Assembly: GCA_007693785.1 (NCBI GenBank)
Contig: RECY01000028.1
Location: 1-64,000 of the forward strand
DNA: 64,000 nt
Source: Phycisphaerales bacterium
Lineage (GTDB): Bacteria; Planctomycetota; Phycisphaerae; Phycisphaerales; UBA1924
Direction of reading: 5' to 3'
Under the pieces are notes generated by a model, which was given only the letters and a program-made list of their open reading frames with translations, was not told the origin of the DNA and did not search any database. Below are positions 16,992-25,057 of this stretch, piece by piece (position 1 is the stretch's first letter; the number at the start of each line of letters is the position of its first letter). The translations under genes and the position numbers were made by a program.

Positions 16992-17327
16992 ATGAAGTTT
17001 GCGATCGCGATGTTTATTGTGCTGGCGGCTGCGGGGCTCTTCCTGCTGTCGAGCCAGGGCGCTTCGGCCCAGACGGGCCTGCAGGCCGGCGCGTGCTGCG
17101 TCTGCTGCGAGGAGGGTTGCCCGTGCTGCGAGGACGGGTGCTCCTGCAACACCGGCGGGTGCTGCTGCCCGTGCTGCGAGAACTGCTGCGGCGGCGTGTG
17201 CGACGCGCCCTGCTGCGAGGCCTCGGGGTGCTGTGACACGGGCGCCAGCGCCGAGGCGACGGGCGACAAGGCCCCGGCCGAGTGCGGGCAGGGCGTGTGC
17301 TCGGAGAAGGTCGGCTGCGCCGGGTGA
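16992..17327 (+). CDS. Small exported protein with extreme Cys density
   Basis: 111 aa from the ATG at 16992, with AAGGA about nine bases upstream. Residues 1-27 form a clear signal peptide ending ASAQ. The mature chain has 24 Cys, 21 of them in the 47 residues 35-81, arranged as CC pairs, CxC, one CCC, and CC-x2-3-C spacings separated by Gly, Glu and Asp. Three more follow at 98, 103 and 109. No known fold is recognised. Metallothioneins have comparable Cys content but are cytoplasmic. Possible roles are extracytoplasmic metal binding (Cu, Zn, Cd) or a disulfide-rich surface peptide. It is not adjacent to secretion or modification genes. A very strong terminator follows, so it is expressed as a discrete unit or as the end of a two-gene unit. 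Confidence 0.75.
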   Translation: MKFAIAMFIVLAAAGLFLLSSQGASAQTGLQAGACCVCCEEGCPCCEDGCSCNTGGCCCPCCENCCGGVCDAPCCEASGCCDTGASAEATGDKAPAECGQGVCSEKVGCAG

Positions 17328-17352
17328 GCCCGCGTCGTTGACCGCGTGATGT

Positions 17353-17416
17353 GGCCGCCTTGGGGCGGCCGCGATTGACCATCGGCCGGCGTCCGCGCGA
17401 CGCCGGCCGATTTTTT
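17353..17416 (+). terminator. Strong terminator after Cys-rich gene
   Basis: A 7-bp GGCCGCC/GGCGGCC hairpin (17353-17370) is followed by a perfect 13-bp stem (17381-17393/17399-17411, loop CGCGC) and six T ending at 17416. Confidence 0.92.
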
Positions 17417-17647
17417 CGCAACCCGTGGCGGTTATCAGACGCGATGGAGCCCGCTTCCCGCTTCGCGCGGATGTGTTTCTCGTGAAGACTCGTGGGGTTG
17501 CTCGACTACCACCTTAACAGGGGGTAGATTACTCGCGGCGATTCCCGGGAGGGTGTCGCCAATACGGACATGCCGCGATGTCGGAGGGCCCGTGCGTCCT
17601 CGGGTGGCTGGAGCGGCGAGAGAGCTTTGTTGAGAGAGGATGTTCAC

Positions 17648-18304
17648 ATGATGCGTGTGGTTTCAATGGCGGCCGCGGTCGCGATGGTTTCGGGCGCGGC
17701 GATGGCCGCCCCGTCGACGTTCGGCGTCGGGAGCGACCCGGAGCTGGCCGGCCTGCTCCAGAACGAGCTTTTCGTGGCCGAGGGTCGCACGGGCAACAAC
17801 GCGCCCAGCGGCGACTGGGAGCTCGGGATCACGACCAACAACCCGTACACCGTGCGCGACCAGGCGCAGCGGAGCTGGACGGCGGGCGAGTTCGTCGCGT
17901 TCAGCCTGACCTACGACAGCTCGACGGGTGACGTGAGCTACGTCTTCGGCGACGAGGTCCTGAGTTGGAACGTTGTGGGCAATGTGGGGAACATCTATCT
18001 CCGCGCTCGGGCGACCGAGGGCGAGGTCATGCTCCGCGGGCTGAACCTCAACGGCTTCGACCTGAGCGCCGTCGTCGGCGCGGGCGGGGACGCGGGCTCG
18101 CTGGACATCCTCGGGATCAGCGGCGCGGGCTCGCGCTTCTCGCTGATCGGCGAGGCGATGATCGATCCGGACGGGGGGCGCGGGAGTAACCCCGCCTTCC
18201 AGATCAAGGTTGACACCGCCCCGATGCCGATCATCCCCACCCCGACCGCCGCGGGCCTCGGCCTGCTGGGCCTGGGCGGGCTGGCGGCCCGTCGGCGTCG
18301 CTAA
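17648..18304 (+). CDS. Secreted protein with PEP-CTERM-like Arg-tailed C-terminus
   Basis: 218 aa from the first of two adjacent ATG codons (17648, 17651), with GAGAGGA upstream. Signal peptide about residues 1-21 ending AMAA. The mature part starts with a segment rich in acidic residues (ELAGLLQNELFVAEGRTGN), then GDWELGITTNNPY, and is predicted all-beta. The overall look is close to the 'choice-of-anchor' families of exported proteins, though this assignment is tentative. The C-terminus is PTPTAAGLGLLGLGGLAARRRR-type: Pro/Thr linker, hydrophobic stretch, four Arg. This sorting signal presumably leads to cleavage and surface or extracellular release. Followed by a strong terminator; monocistronic. 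Confidence 0.75.
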   Translation: MMRVVSMAAAVAMVSGAAMAAPSTFGVGSDPELAGLLQNELFVAEGRTGNNAPSGDWELGITTNNPYTVRDQAQRSWTAGEFVAFSLTYDSSTGDVSYVFGDEVLSWNVVGNVGNIYLRARATEGEVMLRGLNLNGFDLSAVVGAGGDAGSLDILGISGAGSRFSLIGEAMIDPDGGRGSNPAFQIKVDTAPMPIIPTPTAAGLGLLGLGGLAARRRR

Positions 18305-18336
18305 GCGTCGCGGACCGGTTTCGATGGTTCTTCCAG

Positions 18337-18373
18337 CGCCCCGCCGAGGCTTTCTCTCGGCGGGGCGTTCTGT
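18337..18373 (+). terminator. Intrinsic terminator
   Basis: A perfect 12-bp stem (18337-18348/18356-18367) with a 7-base loop, followed by TTCTGTTT. Confidence 0.85.
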
Positions 18374-18448
18374 TTCGGCTAGCATCAAGCACGCACCGCG
18401 CCGCGGCCGGGTGCGAGCCGCGGCGCTTCCATTCCGGGAGTCAGCGCC

Positions 18449-19855
18449 ATGACCACGCCCAGCGTCCATCCCTCGAACCAGCCGACCGCCTTTCACTGGG
18501 ACCCGCAACCCGAAGCGGCTGCGTACGTGCAGGGTCTGATCCGGGCCTGTCTGGACGCCTGCCCACAGGCGGCGGACCTCGCCGAGCGGATGCAGACGCA
18601 GACCGGCACGCGATTCCTGGACTGGGTGGACTATGTGCAGCTCCCGGCGAGCGACAAGGCGCGGGCCGAGCTCGCCAGCGTCGGCTTCGAGCCCAGCGGT
18701 GAAGCGGCGCCGGGCGAGGCGTTTGTGAATCACAAGGGTATCTTCCCGGCGGTGGTGCTCGCCGACGGCCCGCGTCGTGTGGCGATCAAGGTCGACGCCG
18801 TCGCGGATTTTCTCGCGGTCTGGCGATTGGCGGGGGCGCACGTCGAGGGCGAGGCGGGGGCGCGGATGCGCCAGGCGCGGGCGTTCGTCGGCGAGGGCGC
18901 GGAGATGTGGGTCATCGAGCGACACGGCTTCCGCGGGTTTGTCTCGCCGGCGGTGGATCACAAGCTGAGCTGGAAGGCGGCCGAGCATCTGGAGCGGCTC
19001 TGCCGTCGCCAGCGGGCGTTTGACAGCGACGGCGTTGGGCGCGACGACGCGGGGTTTGACGAGGCGCACGCGGTGGTCGATGAAGCCGTGCGGGATCTTG
19101 GGCAGGACTGGGCGTGCGACCTGTTCTTCGAGAGCGAGCGTCGCTACTGGCAGCGACGGAACCGGGCGGCCCGCGTGCAGAAGGCCCGGCAGGACACGCT
19201 CGGGCTCGGCTGGGCCAACCACGATCACCACACGTATCGCTCAAGCCGGCACTGCTACTCGCGGCTGATCTCGCTGCTGGAGAAGATGGGGTTTCACTGC
19301 CGCGAGCGGTTCTATGCGGGCGAGGAGGCGGGCTGGGGCGCGCAGGTGCTCGAGCAGCCGGTGACGAACATCGTGATCTTCGCGGACGTGGACATGAGCC
19401 CTGCGGAGATCGCGGGCGACTTTGCGCACGAGGGGCTGCACGAGACTCGCCCGGAGCTCGGGACCGTCGGGCTGTGGTGCGCGTTGCACGGGGAGAGCGC
19501 GTTGCAGGCGGGGATGCACCACCTGGAGTGTCAGTTTGATTGGCACGCGCTGAAGGCGCAGCTCGAGGCCGAGGCGGGGATCAAGACGATGGACCCGTTC
19601 ACAACGTTCCCGTTTTTGCGTCAGGCGTTTACCGAGGGGGAGCGGTGGGCGGTGTCGCACGCGCGGGTGGCCGAGCTGGAGGCGGCGGGGAAGATCACGC
19701 CGGAGCAGGGGGAGCAGTTCCGCACCAAGGGCGCGATCGGGAGCCACCTGGAGAACCTGGAGCGGAACGACGGGTACAAGGGCTTCAACCAGCAGGGCGT
19801 GAGCGACATCATCAGCCGGACGGACCCGCGGAAGCTCGTCAGCAGCGGGACGTAA
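18449..19855 (+). CDS. Conserved hypothetical protein upstream of proBA
   Basis: 468 aa, ATG at 18449 with GGGAG upstream. No signal peptide or membrane span. Notable segments are ANHDHHTYRSSR (five His/Asp in a short run), NIVIFADVDMSP, DFAHEGLHETRPELGTVGLW, and a C-terminal YKGFNQQGVSDIISRTDPRKLV. The two His-rich motifs could bind a metal, and HEGLHE resembles a metallohydrolase-like site, but no catalytic family can be assigned. Only 25 bp separate it from proB, so it is probably co-transcribed with the proline genes; whether it acts in the same pathway is unknown. Confidence 0.75.
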   Translation: MTTPSVHPSNQPTAFHWDPQPEAAAYVQGLIRACLDACPQAADLAERMQTQTGTRFLDWVDYVQLPASDKARAELASVGFEPSGEAAPGEAFVNHKGIFPAVVLADGPRRVAIKVDAVADFLAVWRLAGAHVEGEAGARMRQARAFVGEGAEMWVIERHGFRGFVSPAVDHKLSWKAAEHLERLCRRQRAFDSDGVGRDDAGFDEAHAVVDEAVRDLGQDWACDLFFESERRYWQRRNRAARVQKARQDTLGLGWANHDHHTYRSSRHCYSRLISLLEKMGFHCRERFYAGEEAGWGAQVLEQPVTNIVIFADVDMSPAEIAGDFAHEGLHETRPELGTVGLWCALHGESALQAGMHHLECQFDWHALKAQLEAEAGIKTMDPFTTFPFLRQAFTEGERWAVSHARVAELEAAGKITPEQGEQFRTKGAIGSHLENLERNDGYKGFNQQGVSDIISRTDPRKLVSSGT

Positions 19856-19880
19856 GCCTGCGCCAAGGCGTGTTCTGAAG

Positions 19881-21032
19881 ATGACGAGTGTTTCACCAAC
19901 CCGACTGGCCGGTGAGCGCCGGCGTCTGGTCGTCAAGGTCGGCAGCGCGGTGCTTGCGCCCGCGGGTGTGCTGTCGCCCGAGCGGGTGGCGCTGATCGCG
20001 GGTCAGGTCGCGGCGGCTCGGGCTTCGGGGCGGGTTGAGGTCGTGCTGGTGTCGAGCGGGGCGGTGGCGGCGGGGCTTGGCCCGTTGGGGTGGCGGGAGC
20101 CGCCGCGGACGATCGTGGGCAAGCAGACGGCGGCCGCGGTCGGGCAGTCTCGCCTGATGCGAGCCTACGCCGAGGCCTTGGCGGCGCACGGGCTGGAAGT
20201 GGCGCAGGTGCTGCTGACGGGTGAGGACGTGCGGGATCGCACGCGGTTTCTGAACGCGCGCCGCACGCTGGAGAGCCTGCTCTCGCTCGGTGTCGTGCCG
20301 ATCGTGAACGAGAACGACTCGGTGGCGTACGACGAGATCCGCTTTGGGGATAACGACCGCTTGAGCGCGCACGTGGCGCACCTGATCGACGCGGAGCTGT
20401 TGATTCTGCTGAGTCAGGCCGACGGCGTGCGCACGGGTGGGGGCGCGGGGGAACTGGTGCCGGTGATCGAGGACGTCGCGTCGGCATGGGCGCACGTGGG
20501 CAAGGGCACGAGCCGCGTGGGGACAGGGGGGATGGCGACGAAGCTGGAGGCGGCGTCGATCGCGAGCGGGTCCGGGGTGGAGGTGGTGATCGCGTCGGGT
20601 GTGCAGGCGGACGCGGTGTCGCGGGCGCTCGCGGGGGAGGCGGTGGGGACGCGGTTCCCGGTGCGGGCATCGGCTCCGGAGGCGCGGAAGCGGTGGATCG
20701 GGTATTCGACGCGGGTGACGGGTCGTGTGCGGGTGGACGGGGGGGCGGTGCGGGCGTTGGTGGAGCGCGGGGCGAGTCTGCTGCCGGGCGGGATTGTTGC
20801 GGTGGAGGGCGCGTTCGATCGCGGGGCGGCGGTGGAGGTGGTGGGGCCGAACGGGGTGACGATCGCGCGCGGGCTGACGGGGTACGGCGCGGCGGAGCTG
20901 GACCGTGTCAAGGGCCTGCGATCGTCGGAGATCGAGGGGGTGCTCGGCGTGAGCTACAGCGAGGAGATCATCCATCGCGATGACTTATTTGTGTTCGCGA
21001 GGCGAGGGACCGCGGCGGAGGGCGCACAGTGA
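19881..21032 (+). CDS. proB: Glutamate 5-kinase
   Basis: 383 aa. Phosphorylates glutamate as the first step of proline synthesis in the cytoplasm. The amino-acid-kinase domain covers about residues 14-260: LVVKVGSAVLA, VSSGAVAAG, VNENDSVAYDEI, FGDNDRLSAHVA and GTGGMATKLEAA. A C-terminal PUA domain follows (RGASLLPGGIVAVEG to YGAAELDRVKG). Full length for the PUA-containing type, which is usually feedback-inhibited by proline. Its stop overlaps the proA start as GTGA, indicating translational coupling. Confidence 0.97.
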   Translation: MTSVSPTRLAGERRRLVVKVGSAVLAPAGVLSPERVALIAGQVAAARASGRVEVVLVSSGAVAAGLGPLGWREPPRTIVGKQTAAAVGQSRLMRAYAEALAAHGLEVAQVLLTGEDVRDRTRFLNARRTLESLLSLGVVPIVNENDSVAYDEIRFGDNDRLSAHVAHLIDAELLILLSQADGVRTGGGAGELVPVIEDVASAWAHVGKGTSRVGTGGMATKLEAASIASGSGVEVVIASGVQADAVSRALAGEAVGTRFPVRASAPEARKRWIGYSTRVTGRVRVDGGAVRALVERGASLLPGGIVAVEGAFDRGAAVEVVGPNGVTIARGLTGYGAAELDRVKGLRSSEIEGVLGVSYSEEIIHRDDLFVFARRGTAAEGAQ

Positions 21033-22297
21033 GCGCACAAGAGGCGTTGTTTGAGCCGCGGGTTGTGGCGTCGCGCGTGCGCGAGGCGTCGCGGATCGTC
21101 TCGACGCTGCCGAGCGCGATAAAGAACGCGGTGCTGCTGGATCTGGCGGGGCGTCTGGATTCGTCGGCGGGTGCGCTGATGGCGGCGAACGGCGAGGACA
21201 TGGAGGCCGCTCGGGCAGAGGGTTTGCCCGAGGCGAAGCTGCGTCGCCTGGAGCTGACCGCGGCGGGGATCGGGCAGATGAGCGAGGGGCTGCGTCAGGT
21301 GGCGGCGTTGCCGGATCCGGTGGGTGTGGTGACGCGGGACGACGTGGTGGCGAGCGGGCTGCGGGTGCAGAAGGTGCGTTGCCCGCTGGGCGTGGTGATG
21401 ATGATCTACGAGGCACGCCCGGGTGTGACGGTGGACGCGTTTGCGCTGTGTTTGAAGGCGGGGAACGCGTGTTTGTTGAAGGGGGGCAGGGAGGCGGCGC
21501 GGTCGAACGCGGCGCTGGCCGAGCTTTTGCGTGCCTCGCTTGAATCGCACGGCGCGCCGGCGGACAGCGTGGCGCTCGTGACGACCAGCGATCGCGAGCG
21601 GATGCGCGAGCTGCTGCAGCTTGCGGACCTGATCGACTTGGTGATCCCGCGTGGCGGGCGGGGGCTGATCGATTTTGTGCGCACGAACTCGGCGATCCCG
21701 ACGGTGCAGCACGACGCGGGGGTGTGCCACGCGTTTGTGCACGCGTCGGCGGATCTGGACGTGAGCGAGCGGGTGTGCGTGAGCGCGAAGACGAGCTCGC
21801 CGGCGACGTGCAACACGCTGGAGTGCGTGCTGATTGACCGGGACATTGCGCCGGCGTTTGTGCCGAGGCTGTTGCAGGCGTACGCCGCGGCGGGTGTCGA
21901 GGTGCGCGGCGACGACGCGGTGCGTGCGCACGCGGGGGGGCTGTCGGTGACGCCCGCGAGCGAGGCGGACTGGGGGACGGAGTATCTGGATCTGATCGTG
22001 GCTGTGCGTGTGGTGGATGGGCTGGAGGGGGCGTGTGCGCACATTCACCGGTACGGCTCGAACCACACCGACGTGATCCTCGCGCAGGACGAGGGGACGA
22101 TCGAGGCGTTTCTGGCTCGGGTGCAGTCGTCGTGCGTGCTGGCGAACGCGTCGCCTCGGTTTAACGACGGGTTTCAGCTCGGGCTCGGCGCGGAGATCGG
22201 CATCTCGACGACGCGCCTGCACGCCTACGGCGCGATGGGGCTGGAGGAGCTGACGACACAGCGGTACGTCGTGCGCGGGAGCGGGCAGACGCGTTAG
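21029..22297 (+). CDS. proA: Gamma-glutamyl phosphate reductase
   Basis: 422 aa from a GTG at 21029 inside the GTGA overlap with proB. NADPH-dependent second step of proline synthesis, giving glutamate-5-semialdehyde. Signatures: IYEARPGVTVDAFALCLKAG, LLKGGREAARSN, VIPRGGRGLI and the catalytic Cys region SAKTSSPATCNTLE, then RFNDGFQLGLGAEIGIST near the C-terminus. The last gene of the pathway, proC, is not in the window. Its stop overlaps the stop of the convergent rdgB gene by 4 bp. Confidence 0.97.
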   Translation: MSAQEALFEPRVVASRVREASRIVSTLPSAIKNAVLLDLAGRLDSSAGALMAANGEDMEAARAEGLPEAKLRRLELTAAGIGQMSEGLRQVAALPDPVGVVTRDDVVASGLRVQKVRCPLGVVMMIYEARPGVTVDAFALCLKAGNACLLKGGREAARSNAALAELLRASLESHGAPADSVALVTTSDRERMRELLQLADLIDLVIPRGGRGLIDFVRTNSAIPTVQHDAGVCHAFVHASADLDVSERVCVSAKTSSPATCNTLECVLIDRDIAPAFVPRLLQAYAAAGVEVRGDDAVRAHAGGLSVTPASEADWGTEYLDLIVAVRVVDGLEGACAHIHRYGSNHTDVILAQDEGTIEAFLARVQSSCVLANASPRFNDGFQLGLGAEIGISTTRLHAYGAMGLEELTTQRYVVRGSGQTR

Positions 22298-22986
22298 GGC
22301 GTGGCTTGAAGTTGCTCGCGGAGGCGGGCGGCGGCGGCGGCCCGGTGGCTGAGCGTGTTCTTGCGGCCGGGCGAGAGTTCGGCCGAGGTCTGCGTGAGCT
22401 CGGGTTTCACGAGGAAGATGGGGTCGTAGCCGAAGCCGTGCTCGCCGCGCGGGACGTCGCCCGGCAGGCCGATGCGCCCTTCGAATGAGCCGCGGACAGT
22501 GCGGACCAGGCGGGCCGGGGCGCCATCGCTCGGCGGGGCGGCAAGGGCGATGACGCAGACGAAGCGGGCGTCGCGTTGCTCGAGCGGAACACCGTCGAGC
22601 TCGCGCAGGAGCTTGGCGTTGTTGCGTTGGTCGCGTTCGTCGCGGCTCATGCCCTCGGCCTCGCCGTCGGTCCGCCCGTCGTTGAAGTAGTGGCTGCTGA
22701 TGACGCCGGGCGCGCCGGCGAGGGCGTCGACCTCGAGCCCGGAGTCGTCGGCGAGGCACCATCGCCCGGTCTGCTCGGCGTAGCTCAGGGCCTTGATGGT
22801 CGCGTTGGCTTCGAAGGTGTCGCCGGTTTCGTCGGGCTCGCGGAAGCCGCCAGGGGGCGGGTCGAGGTCGGCGAGGCCGAGGATGGGGAGGTCGGTGAGG
22901 ATCGCGCGGAACTCGGCGACCTTGTGCGGGTTGGCGGTGGCGAGGACGAGGGGGAAGGCGGGGTGGTCGGCGTGGGTGTCGGGCAT
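22294..22986 (-). CDS. rdgB: XTP/dITP pyrophosphatase (HAM1)
   Basis: 230 aa, ATG at 22986. Removes non-canonical purine nucleoside triphosphates from the pool. Motifs: LATANPHKVAEFRAIL at the N-terminus, CLADDSGLEVDALAGAPGV in the middle and GFGYDPIFLVKP followed by AELSPGRKNTLSHRAAA near the C-terminus, all of the HAM1/RdgB family. Slightly longer than the E. coli protein. Convergent with proA with overlapping stop codons. Confidence 0.96.
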   Translation of the reverse strand: MPDTHADHPAFPLVLATANPHKVAEFRAILTDLPILGLADLDPPPGGFREPDETGDTFEANATIKALSYAEQTGRWCLADDSGLEVDALAGAPGVISSHYFNDGRTDGEAEGMSRDERDQRNNAKLLRELDGVPLEQRDARFVCVIALAAPPSDGAPARLVRTVRGSFEGRIGLPGDVPRGEHGFGYDPIFLVKPELTQTSAELSPGRKNTLSHRAAAAARLREQLQATP

Positions 22987-23098
22987 GTGGACATCGTTGC
23001 CGGTTGGGTCGGACCGGTCAGTGAGTTGTTTTCAGGGTTGGCACGGGCCGACGATTCTGGCCGATCCGTATGTCGTGCGACGGCGTGTGATCGTTTGG

Positions 23099-23362
23099 TT
23101 AGTCCGCGCCCAGGTCTTGGGCCCATGTGCCGCGGTCGATCGCGTCCTTGGCCTCGGCGAGCCCGGTCCCCATGGCGTCTCGGTAGAGCTTGATCGCTTC
23201 GATTTTTCGCCCGCGAGAAATCGCGTCGCGTATGTCCGCCGCCGCGGGGTGCGGACCGGGCTTTTCGATGCCCAGGGCTTCCATGATGATCGCCATCGAC
23301 CGCTCGATGCGGGCCAAACGCCACTCGATCCGCCCGATGTCCGGTCCGGTGAACAGCCCCAT
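23099..23362 (-). CDS. Small protein with ribosomal L7/L12 C-terminal-like domain
   Basis: 87 aa. The ATG at 23362 is preceded by GAGGAGGG; the longer in-frame extension upstream is not supported. After the helical start RIEWRLARIERSMAIIMEALG comes IRDAISRGRKIEAIKLYRDAMGTGLAEAKDAI, which resembles the IKxxRxxTGLGLKEAK helix-turn of ribosomal protein L7/L12 C-terminal domains. It lacks the L12 N-terminal dimer domain, so it is not a stalk protein. Comparable small proteins are widespread but uncharacterised. Divergent from the PfkB-type kinase gene. Confidence 0.75.
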   Translation of the reverse strand: MGLFTGPDIGRIEWRLARIERSMAIIMEALGIEKPGPHPAAADIRDAISRGRKIEAIKLYRDAMGTGLAEAKDAIDRGTWAQDLGAD

Positions 23363-23604
23363 CTTGCGGCCCTCCTCTGCGTCCGTGATCGTTGCGTGGA
23401 TTTCAAGACTTCGGGATTGACCAGCACGGGCGAGCCGTGATCGCACGGAACCCACATCGTCGAATCTGCCCGTCTTGCGAGTTATCTTACCGGTGCATCG
23501 ATCATCGCGTCTCTCTGCCCGGATACCGCCGGCATCGGCTTCGCGGGAGATCGCTCCGCGGGGATCGGGCTTGCCCTGGGTCGGTGGGCGGTGTCCAATT
23601 CGGC

Positions 23605-24816
23605 ATGAGCGAGACACAGCACAACGGGGGCGGGGACGGCGGGGCGCGGGCGGATATCGCGCAGGCGGCGGCCGCGGCGATCGAGCGGGCCTCGGGAGAA
23701 CTCACGGGCGTGCGCGCGTTGGTGGGGTTTGATGGCTTTCTTGATGAGATCATCCGTGTGGTGAGCACGCGCCGGTCGATGGCGGATGATGATTTTGAGG
23801 CGATCGCGACGATCCCGGAGTTTGCCGCGAGGTGCGGGGCGGCCGCGGGGAAGAGTGCGAATATTGAGCTGAGCGTGCGCGAGCAGCGGTTTGGCGGGAA
23901 CGGGCCGCTGATGGCGGGGGGTGTCGCGAGGCTGGGCATGCCGACGACGTATTGCGGGGCGATCGGCAGGAGCGCGGACGAGCCGGGGGTGGTGCACCCG
24001 TTGTGGCAGGATTTCGCGGCTCGTTGCGAGCGGGTGATCCCGGTGGGGCCGCCGGCACACACGGATGCGCTGGAGTTTGATGACGGCAAGATCATGCTGG
24101 GCAAGCCGCGGGCGGTGCAGGACGTGACGTGGGAGCTGTTGAAACGCACGATCGGGCTGGAGGAGATCCGACGGCTCATCGAACGTTCGACGCTGGTCGG
24201 GATCGTGAACTGGACGCTCTGCGGCGGGGTTGAGGGGATCTGGCATGGGCTGATCGACGAGGTGTTTCCGGCGTTGAAGCCGCTGGTCGGCGGGCGCACG
24301 CGGCGTGTGTTCATCGATCTTTCGGATCCGGCGAAGCGCACAGACGAGGACATCGCGCGGGCGGTGGGGGTGTTGCGGAAGATGGATGCGCTGGTGCCTG
24401 TGACGCTGGGGCTGAACCTGTCGGAGGCGGAGCGGCTGGCGCATGTGCTCGGCGTGGCGGCGTTCGGGGACGAGCACAACACGTCGCTGGCGCGGGCCGT
24501 GCGGGACGGGGCGGCGGCGATCCGCGAGGCAAGCGGGCTGTCGTGCGTGGTGGTGCACCCGCGCCAGGGCGCGGGGGCGGCGACGGCGACCGAGCGCGAG
24601 TGGTTCGAAGGCCCGTTCACGCGGTCGCCGCGGCTGAGCACGGGGGCGGGGGATCATTTCAATGCCGGCTTTGCGTTTGCCCAGAGTCTCAACTTGCCGT
24701 TGTCACAGTGTTTAGCGGTCGGCGTGGGCGTGAGCGGCGCGTATGTGCGCGACGCGGCGAGCCCGGATCTCGCGAGATTGCAGGGGGTTTTACGCGATCT
24801 GCCGGTGCCGGAGTGA
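23605..24816 (+). CDS. PfkB-family carbohydrate/nucleoside kinase
   Basis: 403 aa from the ATG at 23605. N-terminal substrate strand ALVGFDGFLDEIIRVV, then FGGNGPLMAGGVARLGMPTTYCGAIG (the PfkB signature-1 region in pieces), and near the C-terminus RLSTGAGDHFNAGFAFAQ, where GAGD holds the catalytic Asp and the anion hole. The substrate cannot be told from sequence; the protein is longer than ribokinase (about 310) owing to insertions such as WTLCGGVEGIWHGLIDE. Cytoplasmic. Not in an obvious sugar operon. Confidence 0.85.
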   Translation: MSETQHNGGGDGGARADIAQAAAAAIERASGELTGVRALVGFDGFLDEIIRVVSTRRSMADDDFEAIATIPEFAARCGAAAGKSANIELSVREQRFGGNGPLMAGGVARLGMPTTYCGAIGRSADEPGVVHPLWQDFAARCERVIPVGPPAHTDALEFDDGKIMLGKPRAVQDVTWELLKRTIGLEEIRRLIERSTLVGIVNWTLCGGVEGIWHGLIDEVFPALKPLVGGRTRRVFIDLSDPAKRTDEDIARAVGVLRKMDALVPVTLGLNLSEAERLAHVLGVAAFGDEHNTSLARAVRDGAAAIREASGLSCVVVHPRQGAGAATATEREWFEGPFTRSPRLSTGAGDHFNAGFAFAQSLNLPLSQCLAVGVGVSGAYVRDAASPDLARLQGVLRDLPVPE

Positions 24817-25057
24817 TGGGGGCGGGATGTCGTGTCAGATTTGACCGGATCTGAACCAAGAAACTTATGCCGAAGCCGGTGATTCTGGTAGGGTGTTGAG
24901 CAGTGGATGGCCGTCGCGTCGCGGGATGTCGGGGCGAGGCCTTGGTGCATCGTGGATCGGTGGCGGGAGATTGGATCGAGCGAGGCGTATTGTGGCGTCC
25001 TGGCTTGGGTGGTCGTGCGCATGTTGCAAGCTCGTGGGTGTTTAAAAGGGGTATGCG

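Noticed and set aside
16253-17269. Minus-strand open frame covering both Cys-rich genes
   Set aside because: Gln/His/Ser/Pro-rich with no signal or ribosome site; the + strand frames have signal peptides and, for the second, a Shine-Dalgarno site and terminator.
17663-19231. Minus-strand open frame across two + strand genes
   Set aside because: Spans the terminator at 18337-18373 and two genes with good starts; composition typical of antisense GC-rich frames.
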